A stretch of 64,000 nucleotides of DNA from Cycas panzhihuaensis (GCA_023213395.1 CM041465.1:231453741-231517740); one strand, 5' to 3'; positions 11,322 through 22,712 are shown, counted from the first letter of the stretch. Notes: generated from the sequence alone by a model not told the origin. A program made the numbers and translations.

Positions 11322-12289
11322 GATAAACCAGGTATCGGTCTCCTTTAATCCTGCTGATAGGGCAACTATGAATGTTGTCTCTTCTTCATCTTCTTCAGTT
11401 TGTTCTTTACTGTAGTTGCGCACTGGCCTTTTCCCTCTTTGAATATCAATTCTTCTCTGAGGACATTGATAGGGATAATGCCCTGTTTGTCCACAATGAT
11501 AACACACATCGAATGCTCTGCAGGTACTAGTGAAGTGTCCGGATTTAGCACAGTTAAAGCATATCTTGGAATCACGACCTCGTGTGTGTCCTCTATTGTA
11601 CAAATGACCACGAGCAAGACTCTTAGAATCTGGAGTCCATCCCCTTCCACATGTTTGACTTCATCCTCTTGGTCCTAAATTTAATCTGGACGCAAATGCA
11701 TCTTCAAGCTCTGCTAAATCTTTGTATCGCGTGTTCCTTTGTTCCTATCTAAGCAGAATTCTAGTCAACTCGTCAAGAGTCATCATATCAATTTGATTAT
11801 TATTTGTAATGGTGTTGATTGTTACATCAAAACTTTTTGGTAATTTACTGGCTACCATCTGGAGAAATTCGGGTTCGGACAAAATTTGTCTAGCACTCAA
11901 CAATCCATTTCTGAATGAAGTGACTTTATGTATGAATTCAGTCACTGTTTCATGTTCTCTCATGTGCAACTTGTATAATTCTTCTTTCAAGGTAAATATT
12001 CGGGCTTTGTTTTTTTGACCAAACAGGTTTTCAAAGCATTTCCAGATACTTGGCGTAGAGGCCAAATTTTCCACATAAACCAACAGAGTTAGATACTGAC
12101 AATTCGAGAATAATGACACCTGCTAGGCAAAGCAGCACTGGCATCATTAGGCTTAGTTTCAACACCAAGGGCAATATTCCAAGCATTACGCGCCCTAAGC
12201 AGGGTTTCAATCTTTATCTTCCAGATATGATAGTTACTTTTAGTAAGTTTATCTAGTTTTAAAAGGCCAAACAATGGAGCAACCATCAT
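11322..12289 (-). pseudogene. D gag (capsid and double zinc-knuckle nucleocapsid)
   Basis: The start at 12289 reads MMVAPLFGLLKLDKLTKSNY followed by HIWKIKIETLL, the usual copia gag opening. A frameshift near 12119 leads into LKEELYKLHMREHETVTEF and SKLPKSFD, the retrotransposon gag domain. Two CX2CX4HX4C knuckles follow, CFNCAKSGHFTSTC (11520-11561) and CYHCGQTGHYPYQC (11463-11504), both with all ligands intact. It would form the particle and bind element RNA. One frameshift and at least two stops inactivate it. Confidence 0.87.
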
Positions 12290-12947
12290 TAATAAGATGA
12301 AAGAGAACTAGACTGAATCGACCATACAAATGTACGGATTTCCGTAGAAAACCTTAAGTGTATGGATCAGAGCAAAGTGTACCTCAAAACAGAGGTTTCC
12401 TTGATGCCTATCTAAATTTGAAGTCATATTTTCAAGATCCTTTTCCTGCTGTCAGAAAATAGCCTCGAAAGCAAAAATGGGCAGCTAGGGCTTTGATTCG
12501 ATTTAGCAAAAATCAGACAAAATGCTCAATAAAATCACATGCTAATGGTTTGAATTGATTAATAATGATTATTCAGAGATTTTTGGATAGTTATTACTCG
12601 GTTTAGTCTGGATTTTGAAGAGATTCAAACTCTTTCTCCCTCAATGCCCCGTGGACTGGTGCATGGCCTATTTGATCCTTGAAACAACTTCAAATGCCTT
12701 CGACGTAGAAGGAAGAAATGATGAGCATCCTCCAATCTATCTGGCCACCAAATTTTGTTGCAATTCGACAAGTTTGGAAAATGACGTCTGTACGGTTCCG
12801 TACAATTCTGCACTCAATGATTTAGTGCTGCTCTTCAGTGCTGGAGAGCCTTCCAAACTTGTCTCCCTTCTTGATACCCTTGACTAGTCTTTAAGAATCT
12901 AGACTCCTTTTAAACAAGCGGTTAGGGCAGAGCCTGCTCTAATACCA
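12290..12947 (-). other. D leader and primer-binding site
   Basis: On the minus strand the LTR is followed directly by TGGTATTAGAGCAGG (12933-12947), a near match to the initiator tRNA-Met primer site TGGTATCAGAGC. About 640 bp of untranslated leader precede gag. The leader holds GTAC-rich boxes, including TCCGTACAA at 12797-12805, an exact match to the SBP-box consensus TNCGTACAA. Confidence 0.8.
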
Positions 12948-13138
12948 TGTTGGTTTGAATTTAGGAGACATAAAGGTTGATGAGAAAACTCAATGTTTTT
13001 ATTGAGAGAATGATTTCCTTAAGTACATGATGTGGTTGGTAATGGTTATATCTTGGTGTATAACCAACCTTAGATATTATGACACATGTCTTGATTATGT
13101 GTGTTAATTACATCATGATAAAACATTACCCCTTAACA
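12948..13138 (-). repeat. 5' LTR of D
   Basis: On the minus strand it runs from TGTTAAGGGGTAATG to CAAACCAACA, with intact TG and CA ends, and is 191 bp like its partner. Most differences from the partner are transitions. Confidence 0.92.
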
Positions 13139-13710
13139 TCTTTAATCCATGGAATTTTCCCTAAGCTTATAATATTTTTAGAATTAACTTTAGGCTTAAG
13201 AAACCAAATGAGAAGAAGGATTCATAAGTTAAGGTCAAAATGAGAATTTACTAGGTTTTATAACACACCATAGGGCATCTCTATATGCATTGCCCCTACC
13301 CTCAAGCTAGAACCATTTTAGGCATGTCTACCCTTTGCAGTTTCTATCATTTTGGTGGTGTTCCCACACACGAAATATGGGAATGGTGACCTGGAGTCAT
13401 TTTTGGACATTGGATGTTGTTGCTAGCTATTACTTTTTGTGGGCCACATCCTCCCTTTAGGTGTATTGGGTACCTCCTCTCTTAAAGAGGTAATGACTCC
13501 CTTAGTGAGGGGACTCCTTTTAAGTTTATTTACTTGTGGTACTTTTGAATTATATTATTGAATAATTGATTATCATATTTGGAGGCCTTGCCTCAAGGGT
13601 GCATTCATTTATTTTTGTAAGCATTAACATATTCTTTTTATTAATTGTACTAATAATTGTTGGATTTATTTGATGGAGTCTTCCTTTTGGTACCCCATAT
13701 ACAAGAGGTG
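13139..13710. other. No gene recognised between elements D and E
   Basis: This is host-side debris into which D and E were inserted about 570 bp apart. It is AT-rich, with no motif in any frame that I could name. Confidence 0.5.
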
Positions 13711-13715
13711 ATATT

Positions 13716-13923
13716 TGTAAAGATTCAAAGTAATGGAGGAATTCTCTCTGCTTTATTGATCAATCATTTGTCTATATATACAGTTGTAAAGAAGGTGCAA
13801 GTGGCAACCGCTCAACATGATGGTGCCACTTGTCACTTTGAGAGAGAAAGGGGGAAAGATGTGAGACCCTTACAAAATACTTTGTCATATACAATAGCCC
13901 TAGATAAAACATTACCTTTTACA
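13716..13923 (-). repeat. 3' LTR of E
   Basis: On the minus strand it starts TGTAAAAGGTAATG and ends TTTGAATCTTTACA, matching 18808-19015. A TATA-like run (TATATATA) and an AATAAA signal are visible on the minus strand. Confidence 0.95.
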
Positions 13924-13945
13924 CCCCCTCTTAATGTTTTATCTA
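13901..13945 (-). other. Polypurine tract of E in a perfect 14-bp hairpin
   Basis: TAGATAAAACATTA (13901-13914) and TAATGTTTTATCTA (13932-13945) are exact reverse complements. The 17-nt loop contains the minus-strand run AGAGGGGG and the first LTR bases TGTAAAAGG. One arm is the last codons and stop of pol, the other is LTR sequence. Confidence 0.8.
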
Positions 13946-15745
13946 TCTTAATCTCAACTGATTTCTGAAGATAATAAATTTTTCCCTACTAAGAGATTTG
14001 GTAAGGATGTCAGCAGTTTGGTTTCCTGAAGTACAATGTTGAAGCTCGATTTTTCTGTTTTGTACTTTTTCTCTGATGAAATGATGATGTACCTCTATGT
14101 GCTTTGTTCTAGTATGTAGTACTGGGTTTTTGTCATTTTTATTGTACTTTGATTGTCATAGAATATTTGGGTAGGCATTATTTGCTCCTCCCCAAGATCC
14201 TTCGGGAGTTGTCTGATTCATACTCATTCGCATGCTATATTAACTACTGACTCGTATTCTAGTTTTGTCAAAGATAATGCAACAGTGTGTTGCTTTTTAC
14301 TGCTCCTGGATATCAATGATTTTCTTAGGAAGAAACAGTTCCCTGATGTTGACTTTCTATCTGTTCTATCTCTAGCCCAGTCAGAGTCATAAAATCCAAT
14401 CAACTGTATATTGTTTTACTTTTCATACTTCAAACCGAGATTCATGGTTCCTTTCAGATATCGTAAAATTCTCTTTGCAGCATTCGAGTGAGGAATTTTG
14501 GGATTTTCTATAAATCTGAAGATTACACCAACAACATATGAAATGTCAGGTTGTGTGGCTGTGAGATAAATTAGGCTTCTAACCAATTATTTGTACAAAG
14601 TTGCATCAACGAGATGTGCTTCTTGTTTTGTACTTAACACAAACCCGGTTTCCATTGGTGTGTTGACGCTATCACAACCCTCCATTTTAAACTTGCTTAG
14701 CAAATTTTTGACATATCTGGTTTGGGAAAGAACAATAAAATGGTCGTTCTGTTCTATTTCTATTCCAAGGTAGTAATGCAACATTCCTAGATCCGTCATT
14801 TCGAAAACCTTTTCGAACTGCCTTTTAATGAATGTTATTGAATCTTCATTGTCTCCAATAATCAACATGTCATCTACATATACCACTATGATAGAGGTTA
14901 AGCCTTGATTTTACATATAGACTATGATTTGATTCACATCAGTGGAAGCCATTTTGAGTTAGATATGAGCCTAGCTTAGTGTACCAAGCTCTTGGTGCTT
15001 GCTTGAGTCCATACAATGCCTTTCTTAATTTACAAGCCATATTCTCTTGACTTGGTTTTATGTATCCTTCTAGCTGATACATATACACTTCTTCTTGTAG
15101 ATCTCCATTTAAGAATGCGCTTTTAACATCCATTTGATAAATCTTCCACCCTTTTTGAGCAGTAAGCGCAATCACAGTTCTTACTATATTCAGCTTGGCT
15201 ACTGGTGAGAATGTTTCTTCATAATCGATTCCAACTGTCTATGTGTAGCCTTTTGCTACCTGTCTTGCCTTATATTTCTCAACTTTTGCATTTGCCTTTT
15301 CCTTTATTTTGTATACCCATTTGCAATTTACAATGGGTTTATCTTTAGGAGCCGATACCAGATCCCATGTTTTGTTTCTATGTATGGCCTCAATCTCTGT
15401 GTCCATTGCTGCTTTCCAGTCTTGAGAATTGCTTGCTTCTTCAAAAGAACTTGGTTTGATGGAGCAAATCAAGGCTTGTGGTTTTTGAGATTTGGTTTGA
15501 TGTTCAAATATTTCTCCTTTTGTTTCCTCAAGGGTCTTGAGATACCATTTTGGCACTCTTTTTGAGGAATATTCTTGTGGCGATTTGATTTCATCATCTT
15601 CGGAATGAGTATTTGAACCGCTACCTTGTTGCATATCGAACTGAGTGCTGGGATCACTAGCTTGTTGGTTGTTTGGAGACGTGTCCTCTGAAGTGTCAAT
15701 TTTTGCCTTAATGCTTTCAGAAGTAATGTCCGATTTATCTTCCAA
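13931..15745 (-). pseudogene. E pol: linker, reverse transcriptase and RNase H
   Basis: An acidic Ser/Asp-rich linker (from 15745) leads to NKTWDLVSAPKDKPIVNCKW and KYKARQVAKGYT. The RT proper follows: [40 protein letters not shown], catalytic YVDDM (14866-14880), then MTDLGMLHYYLGIEI. RNase H motifs are DSDWARDRTDRKSTSG, SKKQHTVALS and CE-V-IRQL, then decayed copies of the tail. Breaks lie near 15239, 14930 and in the RNase H end, where several stops accumulate. Confidence 0.9.
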
Positions 15746-15805
15746 CTGAACAGGTTGTGAGTTTTAATCACCTACACTAACTTCTCGGGGCATTGTGTCA
15801 ATAAA

Positions 15806-16909
15806 TTATCTCTTTTCATCAAAGATTACATCCCTACTTACATAAAGTTTGTCTGTTTTTGGGTTGAGACATCTGTATGCTTTTGAGCGACTACTGTACC
15901 CAACCATTATGCATTCTATGCTTTTACTATCCAACTTGGTCCTTTTCTTATCAGGGATGTGAACATATGCCTTGCAACTGAAAATTTTTAAATGACTTGC
16001 ATTGGGCTTATGTCCCGTCCATGCCTCTTCAGGTGTTATGTTATCCAATGACTGAGTTTGGCTTATGTTCATCAAATATACCATTGTGTGTACAGCTTCT
16101 GCCTAGTATTTCTTAGCTATTTCACTATTGTTTAGCATGCATTGAGTCATTTCTACAATTGTTCTGTTCATCCTTTCTGCAACCCCATTTGATTGAGGTG
16201 TACAAGGGGTTGTAAACTGTCTATGGATTCTATGTATTTTACAAAAATGGAGGAATTCATTAGATGCAAATTCCCCCCCTCTATCTGAATGGATACATTT
16301 GATTTTTTGACTACTTTCCAATTCAGTTTCAGCCTTGAATTCTTTGAAATAGCTAAGTGTTTCTGATTTACTAGAAAGAAAATATACCCATGTTTTTCTA
16401 GAGAAATCGTCGATGATAGTTAAGAAATACCTTGCTCCATTTGTTGAAATTGGCATGAATGGACCACATAGATCAGTGTGTATCAATTCCAGCTTATTTT
16501 TTGCATGCCATGTGCTTTTTGAGAACGGAATTTTGTGTTGTTTCCCCATCATGCAGCCCTTGCATACAAAGTAATTGAAAGGAATGTCTGGTAAGCCATT
16601 CACCATCTTGAATTTCTTTAATTTTTCTAGCCTATCATGGAAAATATGACCATATTTCAAATGCCACATTTCATTAGTATCAGTGTTGGTTACAACAAGA
16701 GATTTTACATTAGAAAGTATTTTTGTGGGGCCTTTATCAGGCAGTATAGGAGTAGAGAGAAGTTTATACAACCTATTACATTTTTCTCCTTTGGCTATCA
16801 CAGTGCCATTCTTTTTCATGTCAAGAATGTAACAATAACTATATTTATCGAATATTGTTCTTAGCTTTTTATCCCTCAATTGAGATACTGACAAAAGATT
16901 CTTCTTCAT
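15806..16909 (-). pseudogene. E integrase (nearly intact)
   Basis: A 268-residue open stretch (16909 to 16103) carries the GAG-pre-integrase zinc module (MWHLKYGH, FVCKGCMMGKQH) and then the integrase core. All three catalytic acids are in place: Asp in ELIHTDLCGPF, Asp in CIHSDRGGEF, and Glu in PQSNGVAERMNR. After one break near 16090 the tail continues (EEAWTGHKPNASHLKIF, AYVHIPDKKRTKLD, YVSRDVIFDEKR). This is the best preserved catalytic domain of the copia copies here. Confidence 0.92.
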
Positions 16910-16957
16910 CCCTGGTACAAAAGAAACATTGCCTATACGTTGAATATTTCTATCAAT

Positions 16958-17203
16958 TCATATAGCAATTTGTCCTATTCCCTTTATACGTAAAGGAAAC
17001 TTGTCTCCTGACTCTACTGATTTATTTAGATCATAAAGTTTGATGAGTTCAAACCATTCTTTAATCCCTGTCATGTGACGTGAAGCTCCTGAATCAACAT
17101 ACCAATTTTTTGTTGCACTTGCATTTGTTGCTAATGCTGCAATGAAGGCTGTTTCGACTTCTTCTTCTACTGTGTCCTTTTCTCTGCTGTAATTTCTAGT
17201 CAC
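16958..17203 (-). pseudogene. E aspartic protease
   Basis: NWYVDSGASRHMTGIKEWFE contains the copia protease signature, with an intact catalytic DSG at 17087-17095. In D and G this triplet is damaged. LNKSVESGDKFPLRIKGIGQ follows, as in related elements. It would process the Gag-Pol precursor. A stop at its end separates it from the integrase frame. Confidence 0.88.
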
Positions 17204-18100
17204 CTGTTGCTTTCCTTTTTGAATTTCGGCTCATCTGTAGTAGCACTGGCATGGAAAATGACTCGTTTGTCCACAATGGTAACAGACATCGAATGCTCTA
17301 CAATTGCTTGAAAAGTGACCCGGTATTCTGCAGTTGAAACATGCTCTAGCATCTTGAGGTGGATTGTTAGCCATTCTTCCTCGTCCTCTTCCTTCAATCC
17401 GACATCCCCTGTAGCCAGTTGGTGTTCTTTCTCATAACCTGGGATTAAGCTGACCTCGTCGTCTGCCTCCCAAATGAAGCTTGGTGATAAGAGCTTCCTC
17501 AATTTCAGAGTCTTCTTCATATCTTTGATTCCTTTATTCCTGGCTGAACATATGACCTATGAGAGTATCAAAAGTCATTGTAGTAGTTTGCCCTCCTCCT
17601 GTCAACATGTTTACCATATTATCAAAAGATTTTGGAAGTTTGTTGAGCATAAGATGTATTAACTTTGTATTGGTCAGTTTGTCTCTTGCTATGAGAAGAA
17701 CAATTTTGATGTTAGTCAACTTGGTTATGAATTCAGATACAGTTTGGCCCTCCCTCATTTTAAGTTTATAGAGTTCTTCTCTCAGGACCACAATTCTTGC
17801 TTCATTCTTTCTACTGAACATAGAAGACATTATTTTCCAAATTTCACTTGCATTCTCTAGACCATCCACATATACTAACAAGGAATTAGAGATTGAAAGT
17901 TTGAGAACGGAGTTAGCAGTATTATTTCTTTCCTCCCAATTGATTAAATCTGCAACATCAGAGGGTTGTTTTTCCTCCCCAATTGTAATTCTCTAGGCAT
18001 GTTTTGCTCTTAATAGGCCTTCCATTTTTATTTTCCAAATATTGAAGTTCATTTCAGTTAGTTTGTCACTTTCAGGCAGTGATCTAGCAGAGGAGGCCAT
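17204..18100 (-). pseudogene. E gag
   Basis: The ATG at 18100 opens MASSARSLPESDKLTEMNFN, then IWKIKMEGLLRAKHA. A 115-residue open stretch (17881 to 17534) has VYVDGLENASEIWKIMSSMF, LREELYKLKMREGQTVSEF and NKLPKSFDNMV, the retrotransposon gag domain. Two CX2CX4HX4C knuckles are intact at 17300-17341 and 17243-17284. A few stops and one frameshift interrupt it. Confidence 0.88.
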
Positions 18101-18807
18101 GGCTGGTTTGTATGAAGACAAAAATTAAGTTTCGATTGGCTGTACGAATTGTTGTACGACTAGATGTACGGATTTCTGTACAAACCTCATGTTGTACGGA
18201 TCAGAGAGAAAAGGGTCTCAATCAAAAGAACTCCCAAATGGGTATCCAAATCTGGTGTTAGTTTCTCAATCCACTTTTAAATTTGAGAGAAACGACCAGA
18301 GAAAGGTTCAAACTCGTGGTCAAGGGTTTTTGAGAAAACTGAAGAAAGCTCTTAGAAATCTGAGATAAAATCTTGATGAGACTAACTTAAAACCTTTGTT
18401 TAGTAATGAGAAAGGTTTCAGATGCTTTGTACCAGAGATTTATGCTTGATTTCTGAAGAAAAAACGTGAGGAGAGGCCCCAAACCCGCGCGACCTTAGAT
18501 CTACTCGAAACTGGGTCAAAACGACTTCAATCGATGTCGACACAGAAGGAAAAATTGTATAGGATGCTCTGATCTATAATCTGGGTGAGTTTTGTCAAAT
18601 TCTGACGACCGTGGTTTTTGCCTTGTGTACAAATCCGTACACGCCTGTACGACCATACAACTTTGACTCGATATTTGCTCCGTACAAACTAATCTTAGAT
18701 TGCAATGTCTTTTAGGAGCAATTTGATTTTATTTTTCTTCTTCTTTAGTAAAACCCTAATTTGGCTCTTTCACAGGAAGGAGGACCTAATGACCTGCTTT
18801 GATACCA
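18101..18807 (-). other. E leader and primer-binding site
   Basis: The minus strand shows TGGTATCAAAGCAGG (18793-18807) directly after the LTR end, the initiator tRNA-Met primer site with one change. The 690-bp leader is rich in GTAC. Two exact SBP-box matches occur (TTGTACGGA at 18192-18200 and TCCGTACAA at 18679-18687), with several near matches such as 18634-18642. Confidence 0.8.
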
Positions 18808-19015
18808 TGTAAAGATTCAAAGTAATGGAGGAATTCTCTTTTCTTTATTGATCAATCATTTGTCTATATATACAGTTGTAGAGCAGGTGCAAATGGCAAC
18901 CACTCAACAGGATGGTGCCACTTGTCACTTTGAAAGAGAAAGGGGGAAAGATGTGAGGCCCTTACAAAATACTTTGTCATATACTATAGCCGTAGATAAA
19001 ACATTACCTTTTACA
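18808..19015 (-). repeat. 5' LTR of E
   Basis: This is the partner of 13716-13923, also 208 bp, with intact TG/CA ends, flanked on the right by ATATT. Confidence 0.95.
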
Positions 19016-19020
19016 ATATT

Positions 19021-19449
19021 GAACGCAGTGTCTTGGCTAATCCACACAAGCAAATTTCAAAGCCATTCCTTAATTAAGGCTTCTTTAGGCATATCAAATG
19101 TCTGAAGTTATGCGCCTCTTGGTCCCATATGAGAAAGAGATCATAAGCCTCCTTGTGCGCATGAATTACTCATTTTTTACCTTTCTATGAAGGTCTTCTT
19201 CATGCAACAACCAAACTCTTGTTGGAATTTATATTTGTCACCAATAAGGCCTTTTTGAAGTAAGAAATGCTAAGCGAAATGCATTTCAAATGTCCCAATG
19301 TGTCTTCCTTAGTTATCATTAAGAGAATACCTTTCTCCTTGACTTTTCAAGGGAAAATATCTTGAGTAGCTAGGGTCTTATAGGTTGTCATTTGTTTCTT
19401 TCTTTTACTCTGTGCGGATTTTTATAAGTTTCGATTATATTGTTCCTTG
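19021..19449. other. Debris between elements E and G
   Basis: A minus-strand frame runs with few stops for about 130 residues (for example SISYFKKALLVTNINSNKSL and HKEAYDLFLIWDQEAHNFRH), which suggests former coding sequence. I cannot assign a family. It could be an upstream part of the LINE-like remnant cut by D and E. Confidence 0.35.
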
Positions 19450-19454
19450 CATTT

Positions 19455-19800
19455 TGTTAAGAAACATGAATGAACACATACATGTTCATATCCGTAGAAT
19501 CTTTTACCATACACAACGAACAAAGAAGATATACACAGAAAACATTTGCACAGTATACAGGATTTACGTGGGAAACCCTTTCGAGAGAAAACCCACCACA
19601 AAGATCTATTGATCACATTGATTAGCACTTGCTTGGTATGAATATACAAGGGCTCTAGGATTTTTATATCTTTGCAAGAGGTGTCAACTGACAAGGGTTG
19701 TGACTCTCTGCATAACTCACACCATTTTGTCAATTACGATTAAGTTAAACCACCATATTAATATTAACAAGTGGCTTAACAAACAACTGCCACATTAACA
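19455..19800 (-). repeat. 3' LTR of G
   Basis: On the minus strand it begins TGTTAATGTGGC and ends GTTTCTTAACA, with both termini intact. It is followed on the right by the C7 run that is the minus-strand polypurine tract. Confidence 0.94.
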
Positions 19801-19815
19801 CCCCCCCTTAATGTG
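19791..19815 (-). other. Polypurine tract of G in a short hairpin
   Basis: CACATTAA (19791-19798) and TTAATGTG (19808-19815) are exact reverse complements of 8 bp. They enclose a 9-nt loop that contains the whole seven-base purine run. The layout is that of the other copia families, with a different arm sequence. Confidence 0.65.
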
Positions 19816-21300
19816 AATGTGGGCAACCTGCAACCTACAATAGTTGTGTTATCACGAAGGTTGTGACTATCCTACTTCTTTATCCTTGTTGATACATCCC
19901 CCCTCAAGGATAATATTTGTGAGTCCTAATTCGGTATACATTTTTGTGAATTGATCTTCAATAAGCGCTTTGGTGAAGATTTTCGCAAGCTGATATTCAC
20001 TCAGACAATAGTTGAGCTGTAGCTTCCCTGATTTGATCTATATACGGATATAATGGTGTTGTATCTCGATGAGTTTCATACAAGCATGAAACTCAGGATT
20101 CTTTCACAAGTGAATGGTATTCTGATTATCAACAAAAATAATTGGATGGCCATTTGAAACTCCAAGAACTGCCAAGAGACCTTACAACCATACAACTTCT
20201 TTAGCACTAGCATTGAGCCCGTGATATTTTGCCTCTGTAGAAGATAACACCACTGTTTGTTGCTTCTTCGATTGCCATGAAACAAATCCATTACCGACAG
20301 TAAAGATGTATCCAACAATAATGTAGCTGTGCAACTTTATCCTCTCACCATGACGGTATTTGAGATCAAGATTGAGTGTCCCCTTCAAGTACTTCAGAAT
20401 CCGTTTTGCTGCAACCCAATGTGGTTCTTGAGAATTTTGCATATATCAGGAAATCAATTTAACAACATAGGCAATATCTCGTTCTGTATGAGTCAAAAAA
20501 ATTAGACTCTGTACTAGCTGACGGTATATTGTTCTATCTAGAGAGAGTTTGGCCATGTCTTTCTGTAGCTTTGTGCCCTTACCGGCTTGTAATCTTGCAT
20601 TCTGAACTTTTCTAGTAGGTTTTTCATATACTGTATCTGCAACAACATGATTCGATCTTCCATTTGCCTGGCTTGAATGCCCAAGAAGTAATGAAGCGGC
20701 CTGAGGTTTGTCATATCAAAGGTAGCTCCCAAATTGGAATTGAATGCTACAATAGTCTTATTATAGTTGCCTCCGATGAGTAAATCATCCACATACAACA
20801 CAATAGCTACTATTGAGGTTCCACTTTTGTTTACATACAGATTTGGGTCCAAATATGAAGCAACAAATCCTTCTTCCTTTAACTTGGCATCAATCTTCTC
20901 ATACCAAGCATGGCGTGCTTGTTTCAGGTCATAGAGTGATTTCTTCAATTAGCACACAAGATGCTCCTAGCCTTTCTTAATGAATCCCAGACGCTGCGAC
21001 ATGTAAATCTCCTCCTTTAAATCTCCATTAATAAATGTGGACTTAATATCCATCTAGTGTAACTCCCAACCATATGCAACTGTTAAGGAAATGATCAAAT
21101 AGACCGTTGTTATCTTGGAGATTGGTGCAAATGTCTTCTCATAATCAATTCCTTCTTTTTGCTTAAACCCTTGAGCGACAAACTTGGCCTTATATATGTT
21201 CACCTCTCCATTGGAGCGAAACTCAGTTTTGTAGACCCACTTGCATTCAATAAGGTTCTTCGGAGGGAGCGTAACTAAATCCCATGTGTCATTCTTCATG
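19816..21300 (-). pseudogene. G pol: reverse transcriptase and RNase H
   Basis: The RT reads MKNDTWDLVTLPPKNLIECK, then FKQKEGIDYEKTFAPISKIT. A shifted part carries MKKSLYDLKQARHAWYEKID, the catalytic YVDDL (20781-20795), and MTNLRPLHYFLGIQ. RNase H motifs are AAKRILKYLKGTL, SWQSKKQQTVVLSSTEAKYH and AKEVVWL. The stretch after RYHGERIKLHSY lacks the expected SDWAGD block, so a deletion is likely. Several stops are present. Confidence 0.87.
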
Positions 21301-21599
21301 AGTGAACCATACTCCTCTTCCAGTATAGCTCTCCATTGTGGATTGTCCTTCTCTTCGTCATATGAAACAGGATCAGTGGAGTTGTTAGTGTCTATTAACA
21401 GAGTTCGATTGGCATGCTAACTTCTTGTTCTCTTGTCATTAGCAAGGGTATGCATCGCCACCTCAGAATCCTCTATCATCTTCCCTACCCATAATAGTAT
21501 TGAAGGACCTAGTGCTGTAAGTACTTCTTTATGTGATGGCTCCTCACTATTACTTGCTCCACTCGGTCCAACTTCCTCTTAAATTCCAACGACTGGCTC

Positions 21600-22712
21600 G
21601 TCATTTTCTTCAGCTAATGAATCTGGAAATGGAAGTAGTGGAGGGTAAAAAGGCTCTTTTGATGACTTCTCAGCATGATACATGGATGACTCATCAAATT
21701 TGACATCCTGACTAATCACAAATTTTCTCCCCTATGGATCCCGTAGTCTATAAGCTTTGTTTTGATCACAATACCTCACAAAAATGCACTTCAAACTCTT
21801 GCGACCCAACTTCTTGTGACCTTCATCAGGGATGTGTGCATATCCAATGCACCCAAATGTTTTTAAATGGCTAATGATAGGTTTACGACTGGTCCATTTC
21901 TCTTCGAGGGTCATGTTTCGAACTGCATGAGTGGGTACTCAGTTCAAAATGTAAACAACCATCGCTATAGCCTTTGCGCAAAACGTCAGTGGCAAGTTTT
22001 TCGAATGCACCATACACCTTGCCATTTCCATCATGATACAATTTTTCCTTTTTGCAACACTGTTTTATTGTGGGGTATACGGGATAGTAAACTCTTGTTT
22101 TGTGCCATGATCCTGGCAGAACTGATTAAATACATGATTATCATATTCATTGCCATTATCACTTCTCAATGTTTTAATCTTCTTATCACTTTCGTTCTTA
22201 ACACTCACTTTCCAATCACGTAAGCGATCAAACACATCTGAGTTGTTTTTCAAGAAATATACCCAGGCCTTCCTGGTGTAGTCATCTATAAACACTAAAG
22301 TATATTGAGCTCCTAATATAGAAGAGTTCAAGAGTGGACCTATCACGTTTGTATGCACAAGCTCAAGCTTTTCCTTGGCTCTCCAGGCATTGTCCTGAGT
22401 AAAAGGATAGTGATGATGCTTCCCATACATGCACCTTTCACAAACATTGTCTGAACATGAAACAAATGGCAATCCTTCCACCATTTTCAATCTTTTTAGC
22501 AGTGCGATGCTTCTATAATTAAGGTGACCTAGGTGATCATGCCACGACTTGCTTACATCATCCACACTGGCAACAAAAGCATAGGACTTCTTTTGGGATT
22601 GAAACTTTTCAAACACCCAAAAATTTTCTCTTTCTTTTCTAGTAACAATGATAGAGAAATTTTGCTTAGGATCCTTAATTACACATCTATCATTATAAAA
22701 TTCCACGTTCAT
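21600..22712 (-). pseudogene. G integrase
   Basis: A 215-residue open stretch (22712 to 22065) contains the GAG-pre-integrase module (WHDHLGHLNY, CERCMYGKHHHYPF) and most of the core, with the first Asp changed (LVHTNVIGPL, where HTD is usual) and the second present (TLRSDNGNEY). It continues after a break with EEKWTSRKPIISHLKTFGCI, GYAHIPDEGHKKL, and a Pro/Ser/Glu-rich linker toward the RT. The Asp to Asn change alone would abolish catalysis. Confidence 0.87.

Larger units (their letters stand above)
8030..13138 (-). mobile_element. Complete copia retrotransposon D (minus strand)
   Basis: Two 191-bp LTRs enclose, in minus order, a primer-binding site, a leader of about 660 bp, gag with two zinc knuckles, protease, integrase, RT and RNase H, then a polypurine tract. 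Total length is 5109 bp. By eye the LTRs differ at about 13 of 191 positions (near 7%). The flanks GCTTC (8025-8029) and TCTTT (13139-13143) agree at three of five bases, so the target duplication is either eroded or not real. Reading frames are broken throughout, so it is not autonomous now. It lies in LINE-like sequence. Confidence 0.93.
13716..19015 (-). mobile_element. Complete copia retrotransposon E (minus strand)
   Basis: Two 208-bp LTRs with TG/CA ends are flanked by a perfect 5-bp target duplication ATATT (13711-13715 and 19016-19020). Internal order on the minus strand is primer site, leader, gag, protease, integrase, RT, RNase H and polypurine tract. Length is 5300 bp. The LTRs differ at about 11 of 208 positions (5%), the lowest in the window, and the frames are the best preserved. 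It belongs to the same family as F (very similar gag, integrase and LTR starts). Confidence 0.96.

Noticed and set aside
12615-12887. 90-residue plus-strand open frame
   Set aside because: Lies antisense in the leader of D and is not kept in the related leader of E.
8025-13143. Target duplication for element D
   Set aside because: GCTTC and TCTTT agree at only three of five bases. I do not claim a duplication, although decay could explain it.
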